From Rhodothermaceae bacterium (GTDB lineage: Bacteria; Bacteroidota; Rhodothermia; Rhodothermales; Bin80), in NCBI GenBank assembly GCA_009838195.1, contig VXSC01000018.1:124001-188000 (forward strand): 64,000 nt of DNA, written 5' to 3'. Every line of letters starts with the position of its first letter. Position 1 is the stretch's first letter. Positions 51,007-60,187 of this stretch are shown piece by piece. The notes under the pieces are model-generated. The model was not told the DNA's origin. It saw only the letters and a list, made by a program, of their open reading frames with translations, and did no database searches. Position numbers and translations under genes: made by a program.

Positions 51007-54000
51007 CTATTGAGCTGACGCCTCAGCGGTTCGCAAATACGCGAACAGGTCCTGAATTTCCTTGTCGGACAGCACAGAGAGCAATTCTTCCGGCATTAAT
51101 GATTCCTCGGAAACCTCCAATGATTGTATTTCGGTGCGGTTCAGCACGACATCCTTCTGCCCTATGGGCCGGAGTATAACTTGGCGGTCACTTTCACCTA
51201 CCATGGTACCTACATACGTACGTCCGCCGCGGGTCGTTGCGAGCACCATCCGGTAATCGTCTTGGATGAACTCATCCGGGTAAATGAGATTGCTGAGCAG
51301 GTAGTCTACATCTGTCCGATTGGACCCCGTTAGGTCTGGGCCTATAAGTCCGCCGACACCATTCATTTGGTGACATGCCCCGCAGGCCTGCGCAAATACA
51401 GTCTGTCCATTGGCGGCATCCGCTGCCATTCCAGACGTTACCAGAGTGTGATATCGGGCGTAAGCCGCGGCTTTATCTCCTGGAATCTCGTCAATCGGTC
51501 CCCAGATTTCTACAAAACCACTTCCCACGACACGCCGCATTTGCCGAGCGATCCAGACAGGAATATCATTCCGCTGGATTGAACCATCACGGAGTGACTC
51601 AACCAGCATCCATCCGTATACTGGACGCGATGCCATGGTTTGAATGATGGCCTCTTTGTCGTAGGGGGTTGCGTCCACGTACATTGAGAGCACAAGTTGC
51701 CCCAGCTCCTCGTCATTGAAAGCTGCGACTGCCTGGATTGAGGCAGTTCGCATATTCGGGTCATTAATCAATTCAAACAGGGCTTCTCTGAGTGCATCAG
51801 GTTGTGATGGTGCAAGTGCCGTCAACGCGGCAATCCGCCGCTCCGAAGACAAAGAAGCATTCATCACCTCAGTCATAAGGGCGCGTTCAGCCTCGGCATC
51901 ACCAAATAGCTGGGCAACTGTGGTTGCCAGTACACGGGTTTCACGTTTGCGTCGCAATCTCCGGTAGGTACGGTCCCAGTCTTTGGGTGCTTCTATATCT
52001 CCCGCACCTTCCAGGCCCGCCAGCATTCCACGCAACAGATGCTCATTCCGGCTTGCGTGAAGTGCGGCTAGCAGTGGAGACATATGTCCGGCTCCAACCA
52101 GTCGCCGCCCCACAAACTCTGTCATTTTCGGATAGTCATTCGCATCTTCAATAAGCAAAAGTGCACGTTCAGGTGCTTCCGTCACCAGTGGTTCAAAACC
52201 TGTCCACAGTAAGGTTGGAATGTTTGGATCTTCGCCGTCCTCCGGGTAGTTCATCAACGCCTCAATGATTGGCCAGCGCCCCTCATTGGGGATCCGCTGA
52301 AGCATAGCTGCGAGGTATTTACGCACGACTGGAGAGTTCTCCCTTTCGGCAAGTTCCTCAAGAGTCAGCAGAACTTCAGGATCTATTGCGTCCTGTTCCG
52401 TGATCAATCGAACGCCCCAGGCCCTTATGTAGGGTTCCCTGTCCTGCAGTGCATCCGAAAGAGATTCAAGCGAGAAATTGCCTGTTATGTACAGCGACCA
52501 CAGCGCACGCAGTCTGAGTGGCGTTGTGGCACCAGTTTCATAAAGTGTGTTCAGATGTGTCAGGGCTGAGGCGTCCAGCACACGCACACTCGCACGGTAC
52601 TGCAATATTACACGGGCGCGTCGAGCATGCCAGTCACTTCGACTATCCTGAAGCTCCGCTAGCTCAAGGTCACTGAGCTGACGCAGATCCCCATAACGAC
52701 CATCCCATTCCACGGCATGAGACTCTGATGGTGTAATTCGAAAGATCCTCCCGGTATCCTTGTCCAAAACGTCCCCGCCACAGATGTCCGCGTCGTGCCA
52801 GTCAAGAACATATAGTGCTCCCTCTGGGCCTATCTCCATACTAAAGCCAACCCATTGGGCATTATGTGCCATCATAAACTCATCTCCGTGACTGGCTATG
52901 AACCCACTACGACTTGGATGTAGTACATCACTCAGGACTGCGTGCTCATGAATATTGGCCATGAACAGGCGCCCCGTTTCTTCCGGAGCAAATGCATCAG
53001 ATTGATAAATGCGGGCGCCCCCATGCGCCGAACGGTGTCGGTGGTCTACTATAGGAGCAATATCTTCGTAAATATGGGGGTTTAAGTGAGTGCCACCCTG
53101 CCGCATGTAGATCCCGCCTGGGGTCACATGGAAAACATGCGGGATCACACAGGCGCTTATAAAGAGTTCACCATGTGCGTCGTAATCAATTCCCCAAGGG
53201 TTACTGAAGCCATGTGCCACTGTTTCAAACTTGTCTTTTATTGGATGATAGCGCCATACGCCACCATTGATTTCCACACCGTCGGCTTCCAGTAGGTCTT
53301 CCGGGAAGGCATCTTTATGTCCGTAGAGCTGTGCTTCTGGCCCTGGTTTTCTTATAACCGATGAGGTGGCAAATCCCTCAAGACCATAGAGCCATCCATC
53401 TGGCCCCCAGTGAAAACTGTTAATTGTTTCGTGCCTGTCCCGAATTCCCCAGCCGGTAAGGCGGATCTCAATGTCATTGACGTCGGCACGATCATCACCA
53501 TTGAGATCGGGGATAAAGAGCAGGTGGGGCGGGGCGCCAAGAAAGACCCCACCAAAGCCCACAGCCAGTGCACTCGGGAAAGCGATCCCTTCCATAAAAA
53601 CTTTTCGAACATCTGCAGTGCCATCGCGATCGGTATCTTCCAGAATTACGATGCGGCTATCCCCAGACCCAGAGAATCCTGTCTGACGTGATTCGTAGTC
53701 CCGATTCTCTGCTATCCACAACCTTCCCTTATCATCCCACGCAAAGGCCATGGGCTGCGTGAGTAGTGGTTCACCGGCCCACGCGTTAACCTCGTAGCCC
53801 TCTTTCAGAGTCATCATCTCTGCTGCTGCCACTGGGGTAAGGAACTCTGCTTCGCGCGCTTCCTGCTGCGCCAATCCCCAGAGGGACGCGGTGGAATACA
53901 TTGCACCGGAGCGATCGGCATAGTCCTCCCATTTTGCCCGCATCGTAATGTCACTCATTTCTCCCGTATACACGAGTAAACGGTGCCGGATGGTTTCCGT

Positions 54001-54789
54001 ATTACCGGCTTCAATGGTCCAGTTGCCAAGTCTGGCACGAACGGGCCCTACTCCCAGTTGACCATCCACACGCCAGGGTTGTGGGAAATCCGCATTATCA
54101 GGATGATCAAATATGGCTACATGGGCCATATCTTCGCGTCCCGGCAGCGCAAGACCGACATCCATCCACATGGCCCGCTGGCCCTCAGCAAAATGATTGC
54201 GCTGTCGTGCAGCATTCACTGCACGCCCTTCCATACCCGGGGCCCAGGGCATCCGTAGAAACAGCCCGCTGTAATCATATTTGCCGACCAAAACGTCATT
54301 GATGGCCTTGCCCGTCCAAGTCAAATCCAGTACAACGGTACTGTCTGTCTCGTACATAGTCCAGTTCTGGGTTTCTTGGAGAACAGGATTGCCGTTCTCA
54401 TCAAGTAGATCATAGACGGTAGCCCAGCCAATCGTGTCTCCGGCGGCTCTGGTTACTATCACAGTATCTCTTTGCCAATAATCTCCCTCTGGGTGGTGGA
54501 AGTAATCCCGACCATTCAGCCGTGTGAAGCCCCAGTACAGGCCAGTCTGATGGCGATGATGGTCGGGACTGAATTGTGTCACTGAGGTCGCCCCATCCGG
54601 GGTCAGGATCGGGTGCAAAAACGGTCTGAAGTCCTGCGCAGACTGCACTACCAGTGCAGTATCGCCACGCACGTCATTCAGTACAATAACCTGATCATCC
54701 GTTTTTAATGCCCTCAGGCGAGAAATCTCGGTTACACTGGATGTGCAGCCCGCAAGGGCAACAACTATTATTGGAAACAGGTTTTTCAT
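51007..54789 (-). CDS. PmoA-like / PVC-type heme-binding CxxCH lipoprotein
   Basis: 1260 residues. Lipobox LAGC at Cys15. Domains in order: a DUF6807/PmoA-like region (about 30-300; FSPDHHRHQTGLYWGFTRLN), a beta-propeller 'membrane-bound dehydrogenase' region (about 330-690; GRLWIAENRDYESRQTGFSG, INGGVWRYHPIKDKF), a helical HEAT-like stretch (about 700-1080), and a cytochrome c-type heme site CGACH at 1136-1140. The end, about 1150-1260, matches the Pirellula/Verrucomicrobium heme-binding C-terminus (DPDLTGSN-like start, then IYPDEFIQDDYRMV). It is probably a periplasmic oxidoreductase for a sugar or alcohol. The PmoA domain fused to this chain is unusual. Confidence 0.88.
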   Translation of the reverse strand: MKNLFPIIVVALAGCTSSVTEISRLRALKTDDQVIVLNDVRGDTALVVQSAQDFRPFLHPILTPDGATSVTQFSPDHHRHQTGLYWGFTRLNGRDYFHHPEGDYWQRDTVIVTRAAGDTIGWATVYDLLDENGNPVLQETQNWTMYETDSTVVLDLTWTGKAINDVLVGKYDYSGLFLRMPWAPGMEGRAVNAARQRNHFAEGQRAMWMDVGLALPGREDMAHVAIFDHPDNADFPQPWRVDGQLGVGPVRARLGNWTIEAGNTETIRHRLLVYTGEMSDITMRAKWEDYADRSGAMYSTASLWGLAQQEAREAEFLTPVAAAEMMTLKEGYEVNAWAGEPLLTQPMAFAWDDKGRLWIAENRDYESRQTGFSGSGDSRIVILEDTDRDGTADVRKVFMEGIAFPSALAVGFGGVFLGAPPHLLFIPDLNGDDRADVNDIEIRLTGWGIRDRHETINSFHWGPDGWLYGLEGFATSSVIRKPGPEAQLYGHKDAFPEDLLEADGVEINGGVWRYHPIKDKFETVAHGFSNPWGIDYDAHGELFISACVIPHVFHVTPGGIYMRQGGTHLNPHIYEDIAPIVDHRHRSAHGGARIYQSDAFAPEETGRLFMANIHEHAVLSDVLHPSRSGFIASHGDEFMMAHNAQWVGFSMEIGPEGALYVLDWHDADICGGDVLDKDTGRIFRITPSESHAVEWDGRYGDLRQLSDLELAELQDSRSDWHARRARVILQYRASVRVLDASALTHLNTLYETGATTPLRLRALWSLYITGNFSLESLSDALQDREPYIRAWGVRLITEQDAIDPEVLLTLEELAERENSPVVRKYLAAMLQRIPNEGRWPIIEALMNYPEDGEDPNIPTLLWTGFEPLVTEAPERALLLIEDANDYPKMTEFVGRRLVGAGHMSPLLAALHASRNEHLLRGMLAGLEGAGDIEAPKDWDRTYRRLRRKRETRVLATTVAQLFGDAEAERALMTEVMNASLSSERRIAALTALAPSQPDALREALFELINDPNMRTASIQAVAAFNDEELGQLVLSMYVDATPYDKEAIIQTMASRPVYGWMLVESLRDGSIQRNDIPVWIARQMRRVVGSGFVEIWGPIDEIPGDKAAAYARYHTLVTSGMAADAANGQTVFAQACGACHQMNGVGGLIGPDLTGSNRTDVDYLLSNLIYPDEFIQDDYRMVLATTRGGRTYVGTMVGESDRQVILRPIGQKDVVLNRTEIQSLEVSEESLMPEELLSVLSDKEIQDLFAYLRTAEASAQ

Positions 54790-55490
54790 AGGTGGATTAT
54801 CCGTTAGGGAAACCTCGTTCAGTATCTTTTTACACCCAAGCCACCAAAGAAAGTGCTGTTTTCATCCGAGTCCCTGAAGATACGGATGAACGGCTATGTT
54901 CTATACCGATAGCCTAACACAGCTGGCTACAGTGTCTGGGGTCCGTACATGATCTTCAGCACAAGGTAGTGACCAAGAGGGTTTATTTCTGAGGTTTCTG
55001 GGTATACAACTGAACTATCAGATTGGACAACCCGGGTTTAATTGGGAATTAAATACCTAAGTACCCCGCCTGATTAGAGTAACGCCATTTAATCCTCGCC
55101 CCATGACCACGTTTTGTACGTCCACCTGCCTGTCATTGTCTTTCATCCGTAGGAGGTACACCACACTAGGTAGGGAACTGCCATTCCACCGCACTTGGTG
55201 TATCCCATTCGTAAATGGAGGTTCGTCACGATCGCAATTCTTCGTTCCAGCGCATCAAACGATCTTGATCCTAACTATCTTCGGCGCTTTGTTGCCAATT
55301 GTCAATTTCACTGATTACTCTTGAAACCAAAAACCCGAGGTTCTTTACAATTGTCTACAGCTTTACTGATCGCTTCAGAAATGGAAAACTTCTAACTTTT
55401 GCCGATCATATTTAAAATCCTCGATCACTCCGACTCGTGCTTTATCAGCATCCCCTACAAAAGACAGCAGATGGATGTAACGTCTATGTT
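54790..55490. other. Large intergenic region
   Basis: About 700 bases with no gene I can support. A short plus-strand frame from 55103 has normal text but no match. The sequence is AT-rich near its distal end. It borders the sulfatase relic on its right side. Confidence 0.35.
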
Positions 55491-55632
55491 GGAGAATCAA
55501 CTAATTTCGGACTCCCACGTAGATGTCGTTGACAAACTCCTTGGGTAGGTGAACACGATACGGGAGGATCTCGGGAGTAGGATCATAAACACCGCGGGGA
55601 GTGGCCGGTGTCCATCGCTGGTCTTGGAATAG
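55491..55632 (+). pseudogene. Decayed 3' end of a sulfatase gene
   Basis: Matches the last 48 codons of the sulfatase at 48802-50205. From GAC 55510 it reads DSHVDVVDKLLG, a TAG (55546-55548) in place of Tyr, then VNTIREDLGSRIINTAGSGR and CPSLVLE, ending at TAG 55630-55632. Just upstream (GGAGAATCAACTAATTTCG) a two-base loss breaks the frame against GGAGAAACGACCAACCTCGCT. The match continues about 35 bases past the stop codon, so the source DNA included the 3' flank. The rest of the copied gene is lost. Confidence 0.85.
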
Positions 55633-55701
55633 CAGCCGGGGATATCCGTCCAGAAGCTCCCCTTTCAGGTTTGGGATGAACACGATCTTTTATGGATGAT
55701 C

Positions 55702-57090
55702 CTATTCATCTGGCAAATCCCAGTCAAAATTCGTAAAGGCGTAATACTCTTCCGACCCTGAGAGTCTACCCAGATAAAGTGCCAGTTCCCGTAGGTGATA
55801 ATCCCCCCACATTACACTTTCCCCATTCGCAACGGACGAACCCTCCGGCACATAATCCCATCGCCGGGGCCAATGGTACACACTATGCAGAAGCAGACCC
55901 TGATGATTTGGGTCTGTGCTCAGATAAGGTTCATCCAGCAGCGTAGACGCAATCTTGCGCCCGGCCATCAAATACTTCCTGCCCGATTGTGGACCCAGAA
56001 TTTTTCCGAAGCGCAAAAGACCCTGCGCAGTGATTGCAGCCGCAGAACTGTCTACCGGTTCCCATTCATTGAATGGATCTGCGTCCTGCCGGGACCAGTC
56101 TCCCAGATTTTTCAGACCCGGCGCGCCTGTATCCCAATAGGGGACTCCACAGGTCGGTGAGTTTTGAATGTAGTAGTCAGAAGTCCATGTGAGTACGTTG
56201 TGCATTTCATGTTCAATGTCCCCGTACTTTGTCTTGTAGCGTTCGGTAAGCAATTGAAAAAATTCCAACAACTCAGCATACCCCAGAATAATCCATGCCA
56301 ACCCCCTGGTCCAGGTGGTGAACGGTGAATATCCCTGTTGGGTGCTTGGACACCTGTAGGACCCAGTGCGCACATTGAAAATCGCTTCGTGAGCGACCCG
56401 CCCCGCCTCCGCGTATCCATCACGGTCCTGAAAGGCCGAAGAAACAATGTAACGGGAGGTTGTGCGTATGTGGGCAACTGCCCGATCCAGTAACTCAAAC
56501 ATTTCATCTTCTTCTCCCCGCAAGACACCTCCCAACAGATGGGCAATCACCAATGCGCGGAGGGAACGAATGGTGTCCGCAAAAAGAGAATGCGGGCCGT
56601 TGAAAGAATGGATGAATCCAAGGTTTTCGCCGATATCCGTCCAGCGATGTGCCTGAACAATCCCACTGGTGATTAGCGCGTGAACATAGTATCTACGCTC
56701 CCACTCATTGTGCGGGATCATGCCTTCATCCATCTGACGAAGGAGTGTGCCAAACGTACTGGTGACCGTAAATCCATGATCGTGAACACCAAAGTTTGTG
56801 GTCTGGGGCAGGATTTGCTGAATGGTCGCCTCACGTGCATAATTCAATAATTCCTTCGAGTCAGTCGCTTCAGCCTGCAGAAGCATGGATCCTATTCGGA
56901 AGCCGCGAGTCCAGTCTGTCCAACTCTGAGAGGTATAGTGCCCGTTCTGGGTATAGACCAGCGCATGATGGGTTTCCGTTTCATCTGCTGCCTTCTCAAT
57001 TGCCCACAGCTTCTTTTCAGATGCTTCCCACATCCGTTCCAAAGGCTTTTTGAAGGCCTCCAGGGGAATCAGCTCTTTTGTCTCAATCAT
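55702..57090 (-). CDS. GH88 unsaturated glucuronyl hydrolase
   Basis: 462 residues; removes the unsaturated uronic acid left by polysaccharide lyases. The (alpha/alpha)6 barrel shows in SQSWTDWTRGFRIGSMLLQA, TRGLAWIILGYAELLEFFQL and DPFNEWEPVDSSAAAITAQG; the last carries one catalytic Asp, and the other lies in GVHDHGFTV near residue 100. It lacks a signal peptide, so it is probably cytoplasmic, and it is fed by imported unsaturated sugars. Its start overlaps the stop of the metallophosphoesterase gene (ATGA), making them a coupled pair. This enzyme, with the three sulfatases, points to use of sulfated uronic-acid polysaccharides. Confidence 0.9.
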   Translation of the reverse strand: MIETKELIPLEAFKKPLERMWEASEKKLWAIEKAADETETHHALVYTQNGHYTSQSWTDWTRGFRIGSMLLQAEATDSKELLNYAREATIQQILPQTTNFGVHDHGFTVTSTFGTLLRQMDEGMIPHNEWERRYYVHALITSGIVQAHRWTDIGENLGFIHSFNGPHSLFADTIRSLRALVIAHLLGGVLRGEEDEMFELLDRAVAHIRTTSRYIVSSAFQDRDGYAEAGRVAHEAIFNVRTGSYRCPSTQQGYSPFTTWTRGLAWIILGYAELLEFFQLLTERYKTKYGDIEHEMHNVLTWTSDYYIQNSPTCGVPYWDTGAPGLKNLGDWSRQDADPFNEWEPVDSSAAAITAQGLLRFGKILGPQSGRKYLMAGRKIASTLLDEPYLSTDPNHQGLLLHSVYHWPRRWDYVPEGSSVANGESVMWGDYHLRELALYLGRLSGSEEYYAFTNFDWDLPDE

Positions 57091-57899
57091 ACGATTGTCT
57101 CGTCCTGTCCATCGGGTAGATAGCGGGTATGCTCAGTCAGGTTAAACGTGCGGGTTTCCTGGGCATAAATATAATACTGGGTCTCAATCCCCTGAGAGGT
57201 TTTCTCAAGGAGGATCCATGAATTGACCCCATCGTGCGAAAAACGCCCGCGATCCGAGGTAGCAGTTCCAGCAACAGAGACCAGTATTCGACCTGGAGTG
57301 GTATTGCAAAACTCTATATGAGGCAGGTGCCAATGACCGGCGCAAACCACATCCACGCCACACTCGACAGCTGCCTGTAAGAGCTCCGCTCCTTTGCGGG
57401 CCACATCCAGCTCTTTGGATGGATGAAAAACCAGCAACGGATGATGAACTGCGAGAACCTTAAACGCATCAGGAGGCTGTCGAAGGAAATAATCGTAGAC
57501 CCTCTCGATCTGCTGCGTCGTGCAGCGCCCTCCCTTGACCGTGAGGCCGTGTGCAGTATTTAGTCCCAGTACGGCCAGACCTTCACGAGAGATATTCTTC
57601 TCAAGATCTTCTGAGATCCACTTTTTATAGCGCAGGAACGGATTGAATACCCGGAGCTCCGGGTGATGCCACCAGGCATGAGCATCATGATTTCCTGGAA
57701 TAACAAGCAGCGGCTTCGGGAGTGCACTAAGAAATGCTCGCGCCGCCCTGAATTCGGACCTCCTTGCCCGCTGAGTCAGATCACCCGTAATGATAACCGC
57801 ATCGCATCCTGCCGTACGAATGCTAGTAATCAGGTCTTCCTGTATATGCGCAGAAGAAAGCCGCCCAAAGTGTAGGTCGCTAATATGTGCAACCCGCAT
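57087..57899 (-). CDS. Calcineurin-like metallophosphoesterase
   Basis: 270 residues, a two-metal phosphodiesterase or phosphatase. Motifs in order: HISDLHFGRLSS (Asp-x-His), IITGDLTQRARRSEFR (GDLT), VIPGNHDAHAWW (GNHD), VHHPLL, and CAGHWHLPHIEF (GHWH). There is no signal peptide. It resembles the cpdA/Icc and DNA-repair exonuclease groups; substrate unknown. Coupled to the GH88 gene by a 4-base overlap and 32 bases after the pyruvate dehydrogenase E2 gene. Confidence 0.92.
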   Translation of the reverse strand: MRVAHISDLHFGRLSSAHIQEDLITSIRTAGCDAVIITGDLTQRARRSEFRAARAFLSALPKPLLVIPGNHDAHAWWHHPELRVFNPFLRYKKWISEDLEKNISREGLAVLGLNTAHGLTVKGGRCTTQQIERVYDYFLRQPPDAFKVLAVHHPLLVFHPSKELDVARKGAELLQAAVECGVDVVCAGHWHLPHIEFCNTTPGRILVSVAGTATSDRGRFSHDGVNSWILLEKTSQGIETQYYIYAQETRTFNLTEHTRYLPDGQDETIV

Positions 57900-57931
57900 G
57901 TCCGTGACAGATTCGAAGGTAGATCTGTTAA

Positions 57932-59173
57932 CTAGAGTAACAGACTAAGGGGCGATTCCAGCAGTTCTTTCACGGTAGCCATAAACTGAGCTCCTACAGC
58001 CCCGTCAACTACCCGGTGATCACACGAAAGCGTGAGCTTCATCCGCTTACCTGGCACGACAGAACCATTTTCCACAACAGGCGTGTCTCGTATCCCACCA
58101 ATGGCAAGGATACAGGCATTCGGAGGATTAATGATGGCGGTGAACGACTCGATCCCAAACATGCCCAGGTTACTGGTGGTAAAGGTAGACCCCTCCATCT
58201 CATCCGTGGCCAGCTTTTTATCTCGTGCCCGCACGGCCAACGCTTGAATTTCCTGGGCAATGGCCGCGACACTTTTCTGTTGGACATCACGAATCACCGG
58301 CGTGACCAATCCATCCTCAATCGCGACAGCGACCCCGATGTCTACATAGTTGTACTTGAGAATCACACCATCTTCGGGAGCATACGTGACGTTCACATTT
58401 GGATGCTGCACCAAGGCATTGGCACAAGCCTTAGTTACAAAATCGTTGAACGAAACTTTGGGACCACCTGATTTTGCCAGATAATCATTCAGCATAGTAC
58501 GCTGAGTGATCAGAGCAGCTACATCTACATCCGAAGTTAGATAGAAGTGAGGCGAAGTGTACTTGCTTTCGGCCAGTCGCCGGGCAATCGCCTTGCGCAT
58601 CTGAGAAATGCGTACGCTTTCAATGCCACGGTCCGCTGCAAGAATACGTGCAGATGCGGGAACAGAAGCGGGCGTCCGAGCAATTTCTGCCTCCACATCT
58701 CGCTTAATGACGCGTCCACCAGGACCGGATCCTACTAGGTTGGCCAACGGAAGGCCATGATCAGTCGCCATTCGCTTGGCCAGCGGCGACGCTTTGGTTC
58801 GCCCATTGGAGGTTGCGGCAGTTGCCTTTTTTTTCTTCTTATCCGCAGGAGGAGTTTCGGCTGCAGTTTCGGCAGATGGAGTAGGTGCAGCAGCATTGGA
58901 CTCATGTTCTGCGATCAGCTGTGATACATCCTCTCCGTCATCCCCGAGAATGGCGATCAGACCTCCAATCGGCAATGCATCCCCCGCCTTGGCAACTTTT
59001 TTGAGCAATACGCCATCGTCGTAGGCTTCAACATCCATGGTGGCCTTGTCCGTCTCTACCTGTGCGATCACATCCCCAGCGGCAATCTTGTCTCCTTCCT
59101 CAACGGACCATTCCACCAAGACACCTTCTTCCATGGTGTCCGTCATTTTCGGCATTTCTATTGCAATCGGCAT
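57932..59173 (-). CDS. pdhC: Pyruvate dehydrogenase E2 (dihydrolipoamide acetyltransferase)
   Basis: 413 residues; transfers the acetyl group from lipoate to CoA. One N-terminal lipoyl domain (about 1-80) with the lipoylated Lys43 in VETDKATMDVEAY, an Ala/Pro/Lys-rich linker (about 90-125), an E3/E1-binding domain (about 125-165; KASPLAKRMATDHGLPLANL), and the catalytic domain ending with LSCDHRVVDGAVGAQFMATV (catalytic His about 386). Three genes E1alpha, E1beta, E2 run in order on the minus strand with gaps of 3 and 27 bases; no E3 (lpd) lies in the window. Confidence 0.96.
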   Translation of the reverse strand: MPIAIEMPKMTDTMEEGVLVEWSVEEGDKIAAGDVIAQVETDKATMDVEAYDDGVLLKKVAKAGDALPIGGLIAILGDDGEDVSQLIAEHESNAAAPTPSAETAAETPPADKKKKKATAATSNGRTKASPLAKRMATDHGLPLANLVGSGPGGRVIKRDVEAEIARTPASVPASARILAADRGIESVRISQMRKAIARRLAESKYTSPHFYLTSDVDVAALITQRTMLNDYLAKSGGPKVSFNDFVTKACANALVQHPNVNVTYAPEDGVILKYNYVDIGVAVAIEDGLVTPVIRDVQQKSVAAIAQEIQALAVRARDKKLATDEMEGSTFTTSNLGMFGIESFTAIINPPNACILAIGGIRDTPVVENGSVVPGKRMKLTLSCDHRVVDGAVGAQFMATVKELLESPLSLLL

Positions 59174-59200
59174 AAGTCAATCCTTGAAGCGGGAAGAAAA

Positions 59201-60184
59201 CTAGTCAAGATACATAACCTCACGGCAGGCACGGTAGACATCCTCCGAACTCGGCATATAGTATTCCATCAGGTTTTTTGCATACGGAGCAGGCGTATCC
59301 TTGGCCGTGACCCGACCTATGGGTGCATCCAGGTCATCGAATGAGCGTGCTTGGATCTGGAACGCGATCTCAGAGGAGATACTCGCAAATGGGTTACTCT
59401 CGTCAACGATCACGCACCGGTTTGTCTTCTTGATGGATGCTATCACGGTCTCCCAGTCGAAGGGACGGATAGTGCGCGGGTCAACTACTTCTGCAGCATA
59501 GCCATCCGCTTCCAGCATTTCGGCGGCTTCCAATGCGCGCCAATAACTCTTATTATGTCCAATGATGGTCACAGCATCCCCTTCGCGGGCAATTCGTGCT
59601 TTCCCAATCGGGATGATGTAGTCCTCTTCATCCGAAACCTCTCCACGCATCCCATACATGAATTCACTTTCCAGGAAGATCACTGGGTCATCATCCCGAA
59701 TTGCTGATTTGAGCAGTCCCTTCGCATCATCTGGATTGGAGATGGAAATCACTTTCAGTCCGGGGAAGCAGCTGTAGAGAGCTTCTACCGACGTATTGTG
59801 GGTTGCTGCCAGTTGCCCTGCAGCACCATTGGGGCCGCGAAAGACAATCGGGAAGGAAAACTGTCCGCCTGACATATAGCGGATTTTCGCAGCGTTATTG
59901 ACCAGTTGATCCATTGCCACGAACGCGAAGTTCCAGGTCATGAATTCAATAATGGGCCGCAGCCCATTCATGGCTGCTCCAAGTCCCAGGCCTGCAAACC
60001 CGTTCTCACTGATTGGCGTATCAATCACGCGCCGGTCTCCGTAGCGGTCACGCATCCCTTCGCTGACCTTATAGGCACCGTTGTATTCGGCGACTTCTTC
60101 TCCCATGAGGAAGATGTCCTCATCCCGGTCCATCTCTTCGACCATCGCGGCGCGAATGGCCTCTCGAAGTTGTAATTCTGCCAT
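59201..60184 (-). CDS. pdhB: Pyruvate dehydrogenase E1 beta subunit
   Basis: 327 residues; forms the alpha2beta2 E1 component with the gene just upstream. Transketolase-type pyrimidine-binding domain (about 1-180; DEDIFLMGEEVAEYNGAYKV, FAGLGLGAAMNGLRPIIEFM, PIVFRGPNGAAGQLAATHN) and C-terminal domain (about 195-320; YAAEVVDPRTIRPFD). The beta subunit supplies the Glu that activates thiamine diphosphate (MGEEVAEYNG). It starts 3 bases after the E1alpha stop, so the two are translated together. Confidence 0.96.
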   Translation of the reverse strand: MAELQLREAIRAAMVEEMDRDEDIFLMGEEVAEYNGAYKVSEGMRDRYGDRRVIDTPISENGFAGLGLGAAMNGLRPIIEFMTWNFAFVAMDQLVNNAAKIRYMSGGQFSFPIVFRGPNGAAGQLAATHNTSVEALYSCFPGLKVISISNPDDAKGLLKSAIRDDDPVIFLESEFMYGMRGEVSDEEDYIIPIGKARIAREGDAVTIIGHNKSYWRALEAAEMLEADGYAAEVVDPRTIRPFDWETVIASIKKTNRCVIVDESNPFASISSEIAFQIQARSFDDLDAPIGRVTAKDTPAPYAKNLMEYYMPSSEDVYRACREVMYLD

Positions 60185-60187
60185 CGT

